A stretch of 64,000 nt of DNA from Chrysaora quinquecirrha (Eukaryota > Cnidaria > Scyphozoa > Semaeostomeae > Pelagiidae). The DNA is taken from the NCBI GenBank assembly GCA_014526335.1, contig JACTAT010000039.1, positions 7,498,104 to 7,562,103 on the forward strand, in the 5' to 3' direction. Both the position numbers and the translations under genes were made by a program. Under the pieces are notes generated by a model. That model was not told the origin of the DNA. It made no database searches and was given only the letters and a program-made list of their open reading frames with translations. Of the stretch, positions 53,205-64,000 are shown one piece after another; the first letter of the stretch is position 1, and every line of letters starts with the position of its first letter.

Positions 53205-54690
53205 GATGTTACAATTGCAACCAATTCATAACAGAGATGAAGAAAAGAAATACAAACCCCACTGGATTTCATATGTTCATACTGATTTGAATTGTGTCGA
53301 GTGTCTTCAAAATGACTTTGATGTTTAGCGGGAGTATTAGTGTCAAGAATGCCGCGGTGCCAGGATGAGATAGGTACTAAATATGATATAGATATTTTGT
53401 TAAATTTATGCCCCCCTCTGAAAGCGGTATAAAAGCAGGATCAGGAAATATCAGCATTATATATATATCACTTGGCAAAGTTATGCCTTCAATCTTGAAG
53501 TTTACCCGTATATTACCCAACTTACCCCGGTAGACCCTATTCTTAAAAAATCTCAACCATTGCTTCTGTAAAAGCAATGTTCTGAAAGATCACAGCACAG
53601 CCTTTGCTGCACTTGTAATTCGTAAACAAAAATGTAGATTTTACAGCAACTACATCAGTCAGTAGCAAATGCAAAACAGCTCCTTTACAGCTTACTTTCT
53701 CGACATATTTGCAAAAGAATACTACATAACGGCGTTATTGTTTGCGATGAACAGTATTCGAAATTGCCAAAACAAAGGAAAAAGGAAAATTCGGTAGTTC
53801 AGGTAGATTCCTACTATATATAAAAAAGTTAAGAATCGGAGATGACATGCGTGAGCATGGGAGTGTCAGGTAAAATGTATGAGTTATAATATATTTTGAT
53901 TATTTTCACATTCTGGATTATATAATCGTAATTCAAGATTTTCTACTTGATTTTATTCTAATTGTTTCTCCTGGCTTCACAAAGACATTGTACAAGAGAA
54001 GGATACTGGTAGGCAGTGTTTGATCTCTAGAAGTTGGTCAAATAAGTTACAGAGGTAAAGGTCATTAGCAAAAACAGAGACGAAAGAGGGAATGGGTTGC
54101 AGATTAAGAAGCTAAACAAGAAAAATGAAATAAACCAAAAGTAATTTTAGTGATTCATGAACGAAAGATCCAGAATTCACTATAAGACTACTAAAAAATA
54201 ACCACTCTTAAACACAAAAGACAAAGGAGATGGGTGTATCATAATATAAACTCAACGTAGACTCAAAAAACAACATACAGAAAGCCCTGTTTTAGAGGCA
54301 CCTGAATACACTAATGACTTGCCGAATTGAATGGGTACAAAGTTGACAAACAAAGCTTTGTACTAATTATAGAGCAAAAAAGATCTGATATCGCATGTTA
54401 TAAGATTTGGATTAGCTCTGTCTCAGATGTTTACAAAAATTTTAAAAAAATATCACCTCTACCACAAGGTCAACTTTTACACTTCAAAAGAGAAGCTCTA
54501 TCTGCACAAAAAAGCCTATTTTTAGAACACTAAGACAGAGGTAAAAGAGTAAAAATTTTCACTCAAATAGTCTTGTCAGGCATCTGCAACCTCGAAGATT
54601 GTCAAGAGAAAAAGCCAGCAGATAATGTTACGAGATAGACTACTCGCCCATCCCATGTCTACTAAAAAGACTCACTTTTGGATTTAGAAT
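53205..54690. other. No gene recognised
   Basis: The first 120 bases continue an open frame (KKYKPHWISYVHTDLNCVEC) that may be the end of the neighbouring transposase. The rest holds no ORF of note and no repeat structure. Confidence 0.4.
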
Positions 54691-54699
54691 TAGCAAAAC

Positions 54700-55020
54700 A
54701 AGTACGCCGCTAGCAGTAGCATACATAATGCAAGCAAAAAGCCCAGCAAATCGATATTTTTATTTCATTGCAGCATTTCCATTGCTCTTTGAGAAGGATC
54801 TGTTTGCTGTTACAAAGGGGTTTGATCGCTTTAAAATGTTCCCTATGCATGTAAAAATCCGTGAGGTTGATGGGTGTGCCACAGTAAGCATGTGCCAAAT
54901 CGTTTAAAAGGGCTTCTAGTGAGCTTTGCTCTTCCTCCGAAACTGGCTTAAGCCTGGTGAACTGAGCGCGGGGCATTTCAAACTCAGCGAAAAGCTCCTC
55001 TCTGTTTAAATCTTTACTGT
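54700..55020 (-). other. Possible coding fragment of unknown type
   Basis: The minus strand is open through DLNREELFAEFEMPRAQFTR then LKPVSEEEQSSLEALLNDLA and GTPINLTDFYMHREHF. The composition looks like a real protein. No family, splice site or neighbour explains it. It could be an exon or a transposon fragment. Confidence 0.25.
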
Positions 55021-55795
55021 TGATTGGTAAACCTATACTTGGATTGATCTAGTATTTTAAAATGGAAATTTTTAAAGGATGCCATCAATGAACATTCATT
55101 TCAATTTTCGTTGAGTAAATTTTAACAACTTGCAAAAGTATTTGTTGAGGATTTTTGTAACCTATAGATCAATAATACCTTCGATTCCCAAGAAGGTAAT
55201 ATTTGATGTCACATCGAATTTACTTGGGAAGGAAAATTTCCAAATTATATTAACTATCATTCATGATGTACTGAGTGAGCCATTTATGGAATGTTTAAAT
55301 CATATAACGCTAATGAAACAAACTTTTCCTGCATAAACTACAAATGCAGGTGGTCGTTTTGATTGATATGGTTTTACCAGCTTTTGACAGGCACGCTCGA
55401 ATTCGTCGAATTTGACATTTTTGTGCTTAAAAAAGGGGCAAAAACTACCAAAACAAATTCAGTAATCACTTACCATGTTGTAAATTAAGACCTTGCTAAT
55501 TATATCATATATCCCTTACTATATACCAGAATCTGAGGATATTTCTTTTCCTAGCTTTGCTACGTACCCCAGACATCAGACAGCAGACAGACATGGTATC
55601 CAGAAATTTCATCAAATCAACAGCTTGATTTTTGCTTTAAAAGGTGTCCCGACGTACATACCAACCAGTCATGCTTCTTGTTCCAGCAAAAGCAAAGAAT
55701 TACAACGAAGTCAATCATCAAATTTTTGGGTTACCTTCTTAATTGTTGAGATATCATGCACCCTCAAAGTCATAAACAATCTCCAAGATGGAAAA

Positions 55796-56260
55796 TCCTA
55801 CAAAAAAGGGTATCTGTTAACAGTAACTTTTCAAGCCATTTAATCTCAGAAAAGATTCAGCTCAAATTAGCAAACATGGATTGGGATAAATCTAAACTTT
55901 AGTACTTTCAGAATCCTATTGACCCGGGAGGGGGTTTACACGATTTATGGGTAGACCGGGATGTGCATGCCAAGGTTCTACAGACCCACCCATTGTATAA
56001 TGTAGACAAAAACGATTATCTTATGGGTATAACATAATAACAAGCAGAATATGACAGTAAAAGACTTTCTAAGCCTTAAAGCCTTATTATTACTTTAAAT
56101 TGCACTACAAACAAACATAATATTAACACTTTGGCCTCAAATAAAGTGAAATTTTTTAGTTCTTTTCAATTTCCCACACTTTTAAATAACCCCCCCCCCC
56201 CTCATAAGTTCGAAGAGCATCAAAAAGTAACATGATTTATAACTATTGCTTATTGCTTAC
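55796..56260. repeat. Direct duplication, copy 1
   Basis: CTACAAAAAAGGGTATCTGT through ATTGGGATAAATCTAAACTT, CACCCATTGTATAA, and GCACTACAAACAAACATAAT recurs about 711-715 bases downstream with moderate divergence and small indels. No ORF. Confidence 0.8.
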
Positions 56261-56506
56261 TATTCTGACAGCATTGCTTCACAACGAGCTCATTTGAAAA
56301 ATCACCCATCTCAAGGCTGTAAATTTACGAAATACGCAACAATTTTTCTACATTATCCTTCATACACCTTTTTCAGTGTTGTTGAACCTAAACAAAAAAT
56401 TATTATAGTTAGCATCAGCACAAACTATATAAATAAACAATGAAAGAATAAAAACAATGGCAAAATGCCTCAATTTCATTCATTCCCAAATATTCCCAAA
56501 TATTCA

Positions 56507-56975
56507 ATCCTACAAAAAAGGGCATCCGTTAACAGTAACTTTTCAAGCCATTAAATCTACGAAAAGATTCAGCTCAAATTAGCAAACTTAGATTGGGATA
56601 AATCTAAACTTTATAGTACTTTCAAAATCCTATTGACCAAGGAAGGGGCGTGCATGACTTATGGATAGACAAAGACTGGGATGTGAATCCAAGATTTTAC
56701 AGACCCACCCATCGTATAACGTTGACACAAACATTATCTTATGGGTATAACATAATAACAAGCAGAATATGAGAGTAAAAAGACTTTCTAAGCCTTAAGC
56801 CTTCTATAACTTGAAATTGCACTACAAACAAACATAATATTAACACTATTTGGGCTCAAATAAAGTGAAATTTTTAGTCCTCTTCAATTTCCCACCCTGT
56901 TTTATAAGGGCCCCCATCAGAAGTTCTTGAGCATAAAAAAGTGACATATTTATAACCCTGGTACTTATTGACGAT
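56507..56975. repeat. Direct duplication, copy 2
   Basis: Partner of 55796-56260. The spacer between the copies (56261-56506) is unique. Confidence 0.8.
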
Positions 56976-57050
56976 TACTAAAATCTATCAGCGCATCTTT
57001 TGACACTGTTATTGTTTGCATTATTTGCATCATGCTGCCATGGCAACAAA

Positions 57051-57182
57051 GTTTTGAAAGACAGGAATGTGATGATTAATAGAAAAGTCAAAATAGTGTC
57101 AAAATCATCAAAATCATCACATTCCTGTCTTTCAAAGTTTTGAAAGACAGGAATGTGATGATTAATAGAAAAGTCAAAATAG
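57051..57182. repeat. 46-bp direct repeat flanking an inverted copy
   Basis: GTTTTGAAAGACAGGAATGT plus GATGATTAATAGAAAAGTCA and AAATAG occurs identically at 57051-57096 and 57137-57182. Between them, 57111-57136 is the reverse complement of its first half (AATCATCACATTCCTGTCTT). An adjoining ATCAAAATCATC stutter is present. Confidence 0.9.
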
Positions 57183-57189
57183 CCTTTTT

Positions 57190-58900
57190 TTACCTATAGA
57201 TAAACATTCGAACTTATACTTGTTGTGACATCACAATTAGGTCATGAAAATGATGTTGTTAAGATCACATCATTTTTAAATATAAAATATAAAATATTTG
57301 CTTTGTTTTGTGTTTTTGCATTTTGATGCATGTTGTCTATAGTTCTTAAAAGTCTGAAGTCAATTAAAAGCATATGATTCAATGACAGAATAAATAAATT
57401 AAGGGTGTAAAAACAGACCTGACTGTGCCAATTTAACTGTCAACTCAAAATTTGCTGTTGCTTTTTTCGGTATAATGGTGTTCTGGGTAGCAACCTACAT
57501 AGGCCTACCTACTGAAGTCACTGGATTAAGTCAGAGGGATGCCTGTTGTGGTCAAAACACAATCAAGTTCCAATTCCAATTACATTAACTTAATCAAGTC
57601 AAGAAAAGATTTTTGATCACTGTCTATTACTTGGGTAAATGCTTGGTAAAAATGCACCAATGTTCTCAATTGTACCTAACATACTCTCATATATAGCATG
57701 CAATTAAAATGGTCTTTCACAGAACAGAGAAAATACCCTGTTTATAACGTACTTCACTTATAACGTGCCAAATACTGCAGTCCCTTCAATAGGCTTACAC
57801 TGTATTGCAAAGACAGAAAAAATGCACACTCACATTAAATATGGGTAGAATATTTGTTTTAGCCAAGAAATCAAGTGCTTCAGGATTAATATTTTGCAAT
57901 GTCGATGTACAAAAAATCAATCAAGAAATATATTTTTCACTGTTTTCACCATGATCATAATACAGTAGACGACATCTGTAAAACAGAAAAAATCTACATA
58001 AAAATGAACACATTGTAGAAAAAGCACTTGAAAATTTATACTTTTTAAAAAGTAGTTGTGTATCATCTTTAGATTAGATCTAAAATGCAACATATTTTGT
58101 ACTGTTAAATAGAACTCCTCCTTTTTGCAACTCCTCCCCCCCCCTCCCAAGCAACACACATGGCAGAATTATTTGTGGTACCAACTCAGTCTCAATCAAG
58201 ACAGGCACTTGTACCACAGCTTTTGGTAGAGGTCCAACAATCGTATTGTAGATACCATCCACTGTACCACCCCTCTGGTACCATGGTCACCACTATCACC
58301 CCTCATGTCTCCCGAATTGTCCCACTGAAGCAGCATGAAATGATTTTGGTATATTAACACATGCCGAGAATCCAAAAGAAACATTCATTTCATATAATTT
58401 ATCTCCAGTAAACTCAAGCTAATTGGGTTCAGAAACAAAAATTCTACAGAAAGCTCGGGCTGTCAGGCATTCACAGCAGAGACTGATGATTTATATAAAT
58501 TCCTGCCACTCACTTTGACATTCATATGAAGCAAATATCATCTGCTCTATTTTTATACAATACACGAGAATTGAAAGGAAAGATTTTAACATTATAAAAG
58601 CTATTCGGACTCACTCAATGATGATCTGTGATCTACAAACTTCAAACACATGCGAAATAGGCCACGCTGCCTAGACTTACTACATGAGTCGCAGCTTTCG
58701 CTGCCTTCACCTCAATTCAATTCATTCAAATAAAAGAAGTTCAATGAATAAAAGTAAAATAAAAAAATAGCTGTTGCTGTTGTTAATGGCCGCAGCTCAA
58801 ACTACGACTCATAATATTACTGTTTCAAAATCCGGACTACTTGGGCCATCGGGGCCATCTTTTTGTCGCTCCAATCAGAGAGCAGCATTTCCAAATCGAG
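57190..58900. other. No gene recognised
   Basis: A (C)n run and short ORFs only. A minus-strand open stretch at 58196-58384 has no recognisable domain. Confidence 0.4.
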
Positions 58901-58997
58901 CATTCTGATTGGCTAATTCAGTGATTTCGAGCTGTTCACGTGCCATTTTCCGTTCATTTTTCTGAAATTGTGACCCCCCGTGATAACAGTCCGGAAA

Positions 58998-59069
58998 ATG
59001 GAGGGAAAACTTTACCACAGCTTCAAGCCAGCGCCGCAGCAAATAAATTACAAAATTTTAACTGGAAAG
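58998..59069 (+). CDS. Possible first coding exon of an unidentified plus-strand gene
   Basis: ATG in the context GGAAAATGG opens 24 codons, MEGKLYHSFKPAPQQINYKI then LTGK, ending exactly at a good donor, AAAG followed by GTAAAG. A CACGTG E-box lies 60 bases upstream. No continuing exon was recognised downstream within the window, so this is tentative. Confidence 0.3.
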
Positions 59070-59489
59070 GTAAAGAGTATTCTAGAGTTCCTGTTCAACT
59101 CAAATGTGCTTGTTTGGCAAATTAAAGTTGGCTTTATGCGTTTAGCTGGAAGAGAAAGGTTTTTTCTGGCGGTAGTATGAGCGGGCTGTGTTGCGTGGGG
59201 GGCTGGGAGCGAATTTACGACTTTTGTAGTGAGTCTACATGCTGCCTGCACAACAAACGCTTGCTCAGCCTCGCACTTAAACGCGGAACGCGAAACGAAA
59301 TAAAAAAACACAGGGTATATAGAACGAAACGAAGGGAATACTATTTGCTAGATTAGCATTCTGTTTTTAGAAAGCTACTGTAACTTGTCTTGAAGTAAAA
59401 TAAATGAAAATGAAATGAATAAAATGAAATGAAATGAAAACAAACAATCGGAACAGGTTACTAAATTCTGTCTGTCACGTTGTTACAGT

Positions 59490-60215
59490 TCATATTTCAT
59501 GGTAAATTAGAAAGTCTTTTAAAAGGAGCTGTCCTTGAGTAGTTCCATCTTTGCATCTAATTAATTGTTTACCATTCTCATCCAAGAAATTTTCATGTTT
59601 TATTACTTTTAAAATTTCAAAATTTTCCTTTCGAAATAAATTCTGAGATGCTAGAGCAGTTGCTTGAACAAGAATCCCATCGCAGCTTGACTCAATGGCT
59701 TTCTCTATCGAGAGTTTAACCATCTTTGTCGCAATCCCACGTCTACCATATTCTGCATTTACACATAACATGGCAAATTTTAGAAGCTTCTGACATTGTT
59801 CTGGAATCAGTCTGTGATAACCAGCTTCAATGGTATCCAAAAACATCTCCGAATTTTCAATGGAGCTCAGATTACATCGAACTTTATCATTAGCTTGCAT
59901 TCCATTTTCAAGACTTTCTTTTGGATTAGCAACACAACATTTCCCATCAAGGTACAAGAAATAACTTAAACGTACTCCGATTATTTCGTTTTTGCTGTTA
60001 AGTGCAATCAAACTTATTGGGTCTTTTAAACTTTTCTTTAACATTTCTATATCTGAATCAGCATTCTCTGTAATTGATAGGGAATGGTAAATAGGCTCAT
60101 TTGGCACAAAATGCTCGAGCAGAAATGCTTCGATCGCGTCGAAGTCTTCAGATTTTGCTACATGATATGAAATAACTTCACGAACCATTTTGTTCTTGCT
60201 ATCTCTAAATCTCAC
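59490..60215 (-). CDS. GNAT N-acetyltransferase, arylalkylamine/dopamine NAT-like, 241 aa
   Basis: One intact intronless frame. The acetyl-CoA-binding motif A is at residues 152-166: VNAEYGRRGIATKMV (R-R-x-G-I-A loop), followed by helix KLSIEKAIESSCDG and motif B around QNLFRKENFEILKVI. The N-terminal part carries HFVPNEPIYHSL (35-46), a pattern typical of insect-type arylalkylamine N-acetyltransferases, which acetylate amines such as dopamine and serotonin. Length is normal for the family. A second Met at residue 10 (60188) may be the true start. No frame breaks. The substrate cannot be told from sequence. Confidence 0.88.
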   Translation of the reverse strand: MRFRDSKNKMVREVISYHVAKSEDFDAIEAFLLEHFVPNEPIYHSLSITENADSDIEMLKKSLKDPISLIALNSKNEIIGVRLSYFLYLDGKCCVANPKESLENGMQANDKVRCNLSSIENSEMFLDTIEAGYHRLIPEQCQKLLKFAMLCVNAEYGRRGIATKMVKLSIEKAIESSCDGILVQATALASQNLFRKENFEILKVIKHENFLDENGKQLIRCKDGTTQGQLLLKDFLIYHEI

Positions 60216-60539
60216 TCACGTATTCTAGGCTTTGAGTTTCAGAGACATTGAAAATTGTCAATACTTGCGGTTAAGTTGTTTGGTAGGAATTTACTAATCC
60301 ACGGCCCCATGTCCCTATGGCCCTATGGCCCTCTGTATTATTTGCAAAATACTGCATTTTGTAGTGAAGATTTGTTAAACGAAAGTCTATACTCTGTGAA
60401 TTTCCATTTCTTGCAGTTTCGGTACAAGTTTTCACAAAAGTTCGCAAAAATAAATTATCATAGTGCGTGTACCCTGAAAAACGAATTATTTCTCGACAAA
60501 CAAAAATAGCTCGCGGCATCTTTTCCCTTTCTCACCCGG

Positions 60540-61170
60540 GGTAATGTCTCTGCAGCACAGTGCGGAGGCTGTGCGTACCGCGGAGGTTGCTCAGTACAGT
60601 AGAGGGATAACATCAGTACGGTGGGGAGGATAACATCAGTACAGTGGAGGTTGTTCAGTACAGCAGAGGGACAACATTGAATACAATGGAGGCTGTGCAG
60701 TACAGCGGAAGACTAACATCAGTACAGTGGAGGGATAGAATGATGCTTGTGGGGGGATAGCATCAGTACGGTGGAGGCTATTCAGTACCGTTGAGGAGGA
60801 CAGTGGCGGGATAACATGATGCCTGTAGGGGGGGATAACATTGATTAAAGTGGAGGCTGTTTAGTACAACAGGGGGATAACATCAGTACAGTGGAGGCTA
60901 TTCAGTACTGTGCAGGGATAACATCAGTACAGTGGGGGATAACATTAGGCACAGTGGAGGCTGTTCAGTACAGCGGGGGATAACATCAGTAAAGTAGAGG
61001 CTATTCAGTACTGTGGAGGGATAACATCAGTACAGTGGGGGGATAACATTGAGTACAGTGGGGGCTGTTCAGTACAGCGGAGGGATAACATCGGTACAGT
61101 GGAGGCTGTTCAGTACTGTTGAGGAGTACAGTGGAGGGATAACATGATGCGCGTAGGGGGGGGGGGGATA
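60540..61170. repeat. G-rich irregular tandem repeat
   Basis: Imperfect units of about 30-45 bases built from GGATAACATCAGTACAGTGG, AGGCTGTTCAGTACAGCGG and short G runs. It ends at a G10 run at 61157-61166. Unit order is irregular, so it is an old, rearranged minisatellite. Confidence 0.85.
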
Positions 61171-61397
61171 ATTATTATTAAATATTAGATAAATTACAAT
61201 CTTCTTGCAAGTTTTTGGGCTAACCAAAATGTCACAATTCGTATTTATGTTCTTGCGATGATCGCGCGAAAAGAAAGTCTCTATAGTCTCACGATTGTGC
61301 GATAATCGTACGACAGAAGATTTCATAGATTTTATACAGATTCCAAGCTTTAAAAGCCGCAGTGATTGGATAAGCCCCCGAGAGTAGCACACAAGAG

Positions 61398-62946
61398 CAG
61401 GGGCGGACTGGCAGGGATGCTAGGTTGCGATCGCAACCCGGGCCCTCTTGCAACCGGGCCCTTAATTGATAAATTACAACAAGTTAGTTTTTCATCATTC
61501 ATACGTATCATTTTTGCTAGAAGGTTACAATTAATAGAAATTAAGGTGAGATTTTGAACGCAAATATTTTGCATCAGCCTTATGGGGGCCTATTGTAGGT
61601 TTGCGGCTTCACGGCTTCGACCCCTATCCAGCTCTGCGGCTTACATTAAGTAGGGGGTCAGCTGTTTATGACACAGAGATTTTGCAACTCAGATCGGAAA
61701 ATGTAATATCTATAGAGATTTTTATAATTGCGATAACTAGCGAAAGCATTATTGGGCAAACTTAAAAGCTTTTTTGTCAGGCACTCCTCAGAGTATGAAC
61801 GTCAGAACCAGACCGAAACAATAGACTAAGGCGGAACTTCTACCCAGATGCGAATCGAAATGCACCAATCAGAAAGAAGAGCTAAATTAGCATTGTGTTT
61901 TAAACATCAATCAGCTTTAGGCGGGAAGAACAATTAAAATTAATTGAAGGGTCCAAGTGGGAAAGCGAACTCTTTCTGTCTACACAGAACCGGCTTTTTT
62001 GGTTTTGATGTGGACAGATTCCAAGCGCTGAGATGAAACGAGGATCTAGCCCGGCTAATTATTCGAAAACAATCCTCGTTGTAATTTTCCGCTCACTCTG
62101 GTTAATGGTTAATCTAATAAATGTTGTCCTATGGCAGAATGATTTTTAAGGGTGGATTGTTGCCTAGAGTTGAAAGAAATTTTTATGTATTGCATGTTTT
62201 TTACGTGGCAGTAGCAAAGAGCCTCAATAACAGGCAGTAAATAGATTCTAGAAATCATGAGAGATAAGGTTGATTCTTTTGGATTGGCAGAAATTCACTT
62301 AACCCTTTACTTACCACACAGTGAAATACTTGTCATTTCGCAACCAAATCTCCTTATTAGACAGATATATACATAAATATGACAAAACAGGTGAAAAAAT
62401 TCCCCTGGGGGGCGAGGCCAAATTTTAATTATTTTTTGCCCCCCAGAGGACAATGCCTCATAGCAGCCGCCCCCTTAATGATATCGACTTTGTTTGTTGA
62501 CTAACAGCAAGGTCGAGTGAAATGATTTAAGAAAAGTGCTTACTTGCCTGTACTAAATTACTTATTTGAAAATAAATCAAGATTTTATACTTCCCGCTTA
62601 GGCCCAAATTTCCTTCGAGCAAAAAAATCCCAAATGAGTTCGACACAAATGTTGAAATTCTTCCCGAAGCTACAGCATGGGCCTAAATCTTGGTACCATT
62701 CGATTCCCCATGAAGTACTCTATGTAATACTGCATGAATCAAACGTCTCCAGTGAGAGGCAGAGGTAATATGGCCGACAAAACTATTTGTTGCAAATTTG
62801 CAACTCTGGTGAGTAAAGGTTAAGTAATGTTTTTGAGGGAAGAGCCAGCAGCAGTCAACGTAGCTATATGATAAATAAGCTACTTCAGGTACGGGCCCTT
62901 TTACTGGAAGTAGCAACCCTGGATATTCGTTGCCAGTCCGCCTCTG
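61398..62946. mobile_element. Non-autonomous hAT element, perfect 8-bp target duplication
   Basis: The left end CAGGGGCGGACTGGCAGGGA and the right end (...GTTGCCAGTCCGCCTCTG) are inverted. CACAAGAG flanks both sides exactly (61390-61397, 62947-62954). The element is 1549 bases with no transposase. Its interior carries the dispersed repeat also seen at 17690-17830. It is a family member of 18254-18732. Confidence 0.92.
61790..61940. repeat. Dispersed repeat copy inside the hAT element
   Basis: Reverse complement of 17690-17830 (AACCAGACCGAAACAATAGA, TGCACCAATCAGAAAGA). It is either an insertion within the hAT element or sequence captured by it. Confidence 0.65.
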
Positions 62947-62954
62947 CACAAGAG

Positions 62955-64000
62955 GTTTGCCCAAACCAAAGGGAAAAAATAATTTACTACACAGCGATGA
63001 TGTTTTGCTATAATCTGAATATTTGATGAGCTTCTCTCCCCTAACAAGTGAAAATAACTATATATGGTTAGGTGGTTTTTCGGTGGTTTTGGGTGGTTTT
63101 GATCTGTCTTTGGGTCATTTTGGGTGGTTGTGGCTGGTCGTTTTTTCAATTTCAAACCATGGTCTTCAAACAACTTCGCATTTTGGGTCGCTCTGGGTGG
63201 TTCCGCATTTGTGTCTTGACAATTTCTCATTGTTTCAATTAAACAACTGCATACAAAATTGTAAATAGGCAGCCATGAAAGTTCGTTACCATCTAGTGAA
63301 CAAGTTCTGTCACATCGTTACATATTTCTCCTATATTACTAATATGCTCAGTTATGCAAATCAGGTTGCCCCATTGTTATGACCCATTGTTCGATTCAAC
63401 AAGAAAGGCTCAAGTCCTGGGCCACCTAGAAATGCGCTTTATTTTTTAATCGAAGCCCTTTCTGCCCAGGTAGTGCACGCCGTATTTTTCTAAATCTTTT
63501 GAGAAGCGCAAGTTGATGAAAATTTCGATTTTATCTCGGCCTCAAAAAGTTTTGATTTTGATGGCGGCCATCTATTGTGTTCCCTTCACTGCACGCACAG
63601 TGATTCTTTTGTCCTGCGGAAGTTTTTCTCCTAATCGCTCAGCTCAGTTATGTTGACATGAGCTGAAGTTGGAGCTAAAAATACTCAGTATTTCAAAAGG
63701 AGGAAACATTCAAAATTTACTCGACTTTTGCTGTAAAATTCTCCTAAAATTTCTCCAGCAAGTTGGACATTATTTCTGCTGTTGATTCCGCGAATATTTT
63801 CAAGATTTATCACGCATCCCGACTCTTTTGTTGTCTTTAAAAAGCTTCTCAGAGGTCAAGCAAAACCAATTCATTTTGGAATCTTACCGATATTTTTTCG
63901 GGTTTCAAGAAGAGTTTTTGCTTTGATAGCTCCAGAAATCTCCAGGGTAAGAATTTTGTTTAGCTTTTTCGTCTAAAATTTTTCAACTGATAACGCACAG
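62955..64000. other. No gene recognised
   Basis: A GGTGGTTTT/GGGTGGTTGTGG stutter lies at 63070-63210. Otherwise there are only short ORFs. Confidence 0.4.

Overview
This is animal (metazoan) nuclear DNA: spliced genes with GT-AG introns, mostly in introns and intergenic DNA crowded with degraded transposons, MITEs, SINEs and satellites. Genes recognised are NOC4L, an EH-domain/coiled-coil protein and an arylalkylamine-type N-acetyltransferase. The C-terminal style of the LINE fragments and the mix of MULE, Merlin, hAT, pogo-like and Harbinger-like elements suggest a marine invertebrate, perhaps a cnidarian; the species cannot be fixed from the sequence alone. One 500-base assembly gap (39740-40239) is present.

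Layout. About 0.7-18.9 kb, minus strand: one large gene. Its upstream exons encode two EH modules and a coiled coil; its downstream exons encode a very long charged, disordered tail. Exon phases join most of these exons into one reading frame, but only if a series of one-base indels, nearly all in A-runs, is allowed. Introns hold a SINE, Harbinger-like and hAT-like MITEs, a 208-bp tandem repeat and a 28-bp satellite. About 22.2-24.6 kb, minus strand: NOC4L in two exons, complete. About 25-29.6 kb: transposon graveyard (58-bp-TIR MITE, SINE split by another MITE, 5S-rRNA-like SINE, old LINE interrupted by a younger 5'-truncated LINE, 28-bp satellite). About 30.8-31.6 kb: 32-bp satellite. 32.5-36.5 kb, plus strand: intact single-exon gene for a 1334-residue disordered protein with a repeated short motif around G-K-L-x-I-P-x-x-F. 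37.4-39.25 kb: two more satellites, then the gap.

40.4-47.6 kb is a near-identical 3.6-kb tandem duplication carrying a broken Mutator-like transposase and part of a Merlin/IS1016-like transposase. 48.65-50.4 kb is a decayed Ty3-like LTR element (one LTR, Gag with zinc knuckles, protease remnant). 51.85-53.2 kb is a decayed pogo/Tigger-type DDE transposase. 54-58.9 kb is mostly non-coding with local direct and inverted duplications. 59.5-60.2 kb, minus strand, is an intronless GNAT acetyltransferase. 60.5-61.2 kb is a G-rich tandem repeat and 61.4-62.9 kb a non-autonomous hAT element with a perfect 8-bp target duplication.

The genes do not form an operon or an obvious pathway. The two most unusual items are the EH-coil-disordered-tail gene with its concentrated A-run frame breaks, and the 1334-residue motif-repeat protein. 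Both look like cytoskeletal or membrane-traffic scaffolds, but that role is inference.
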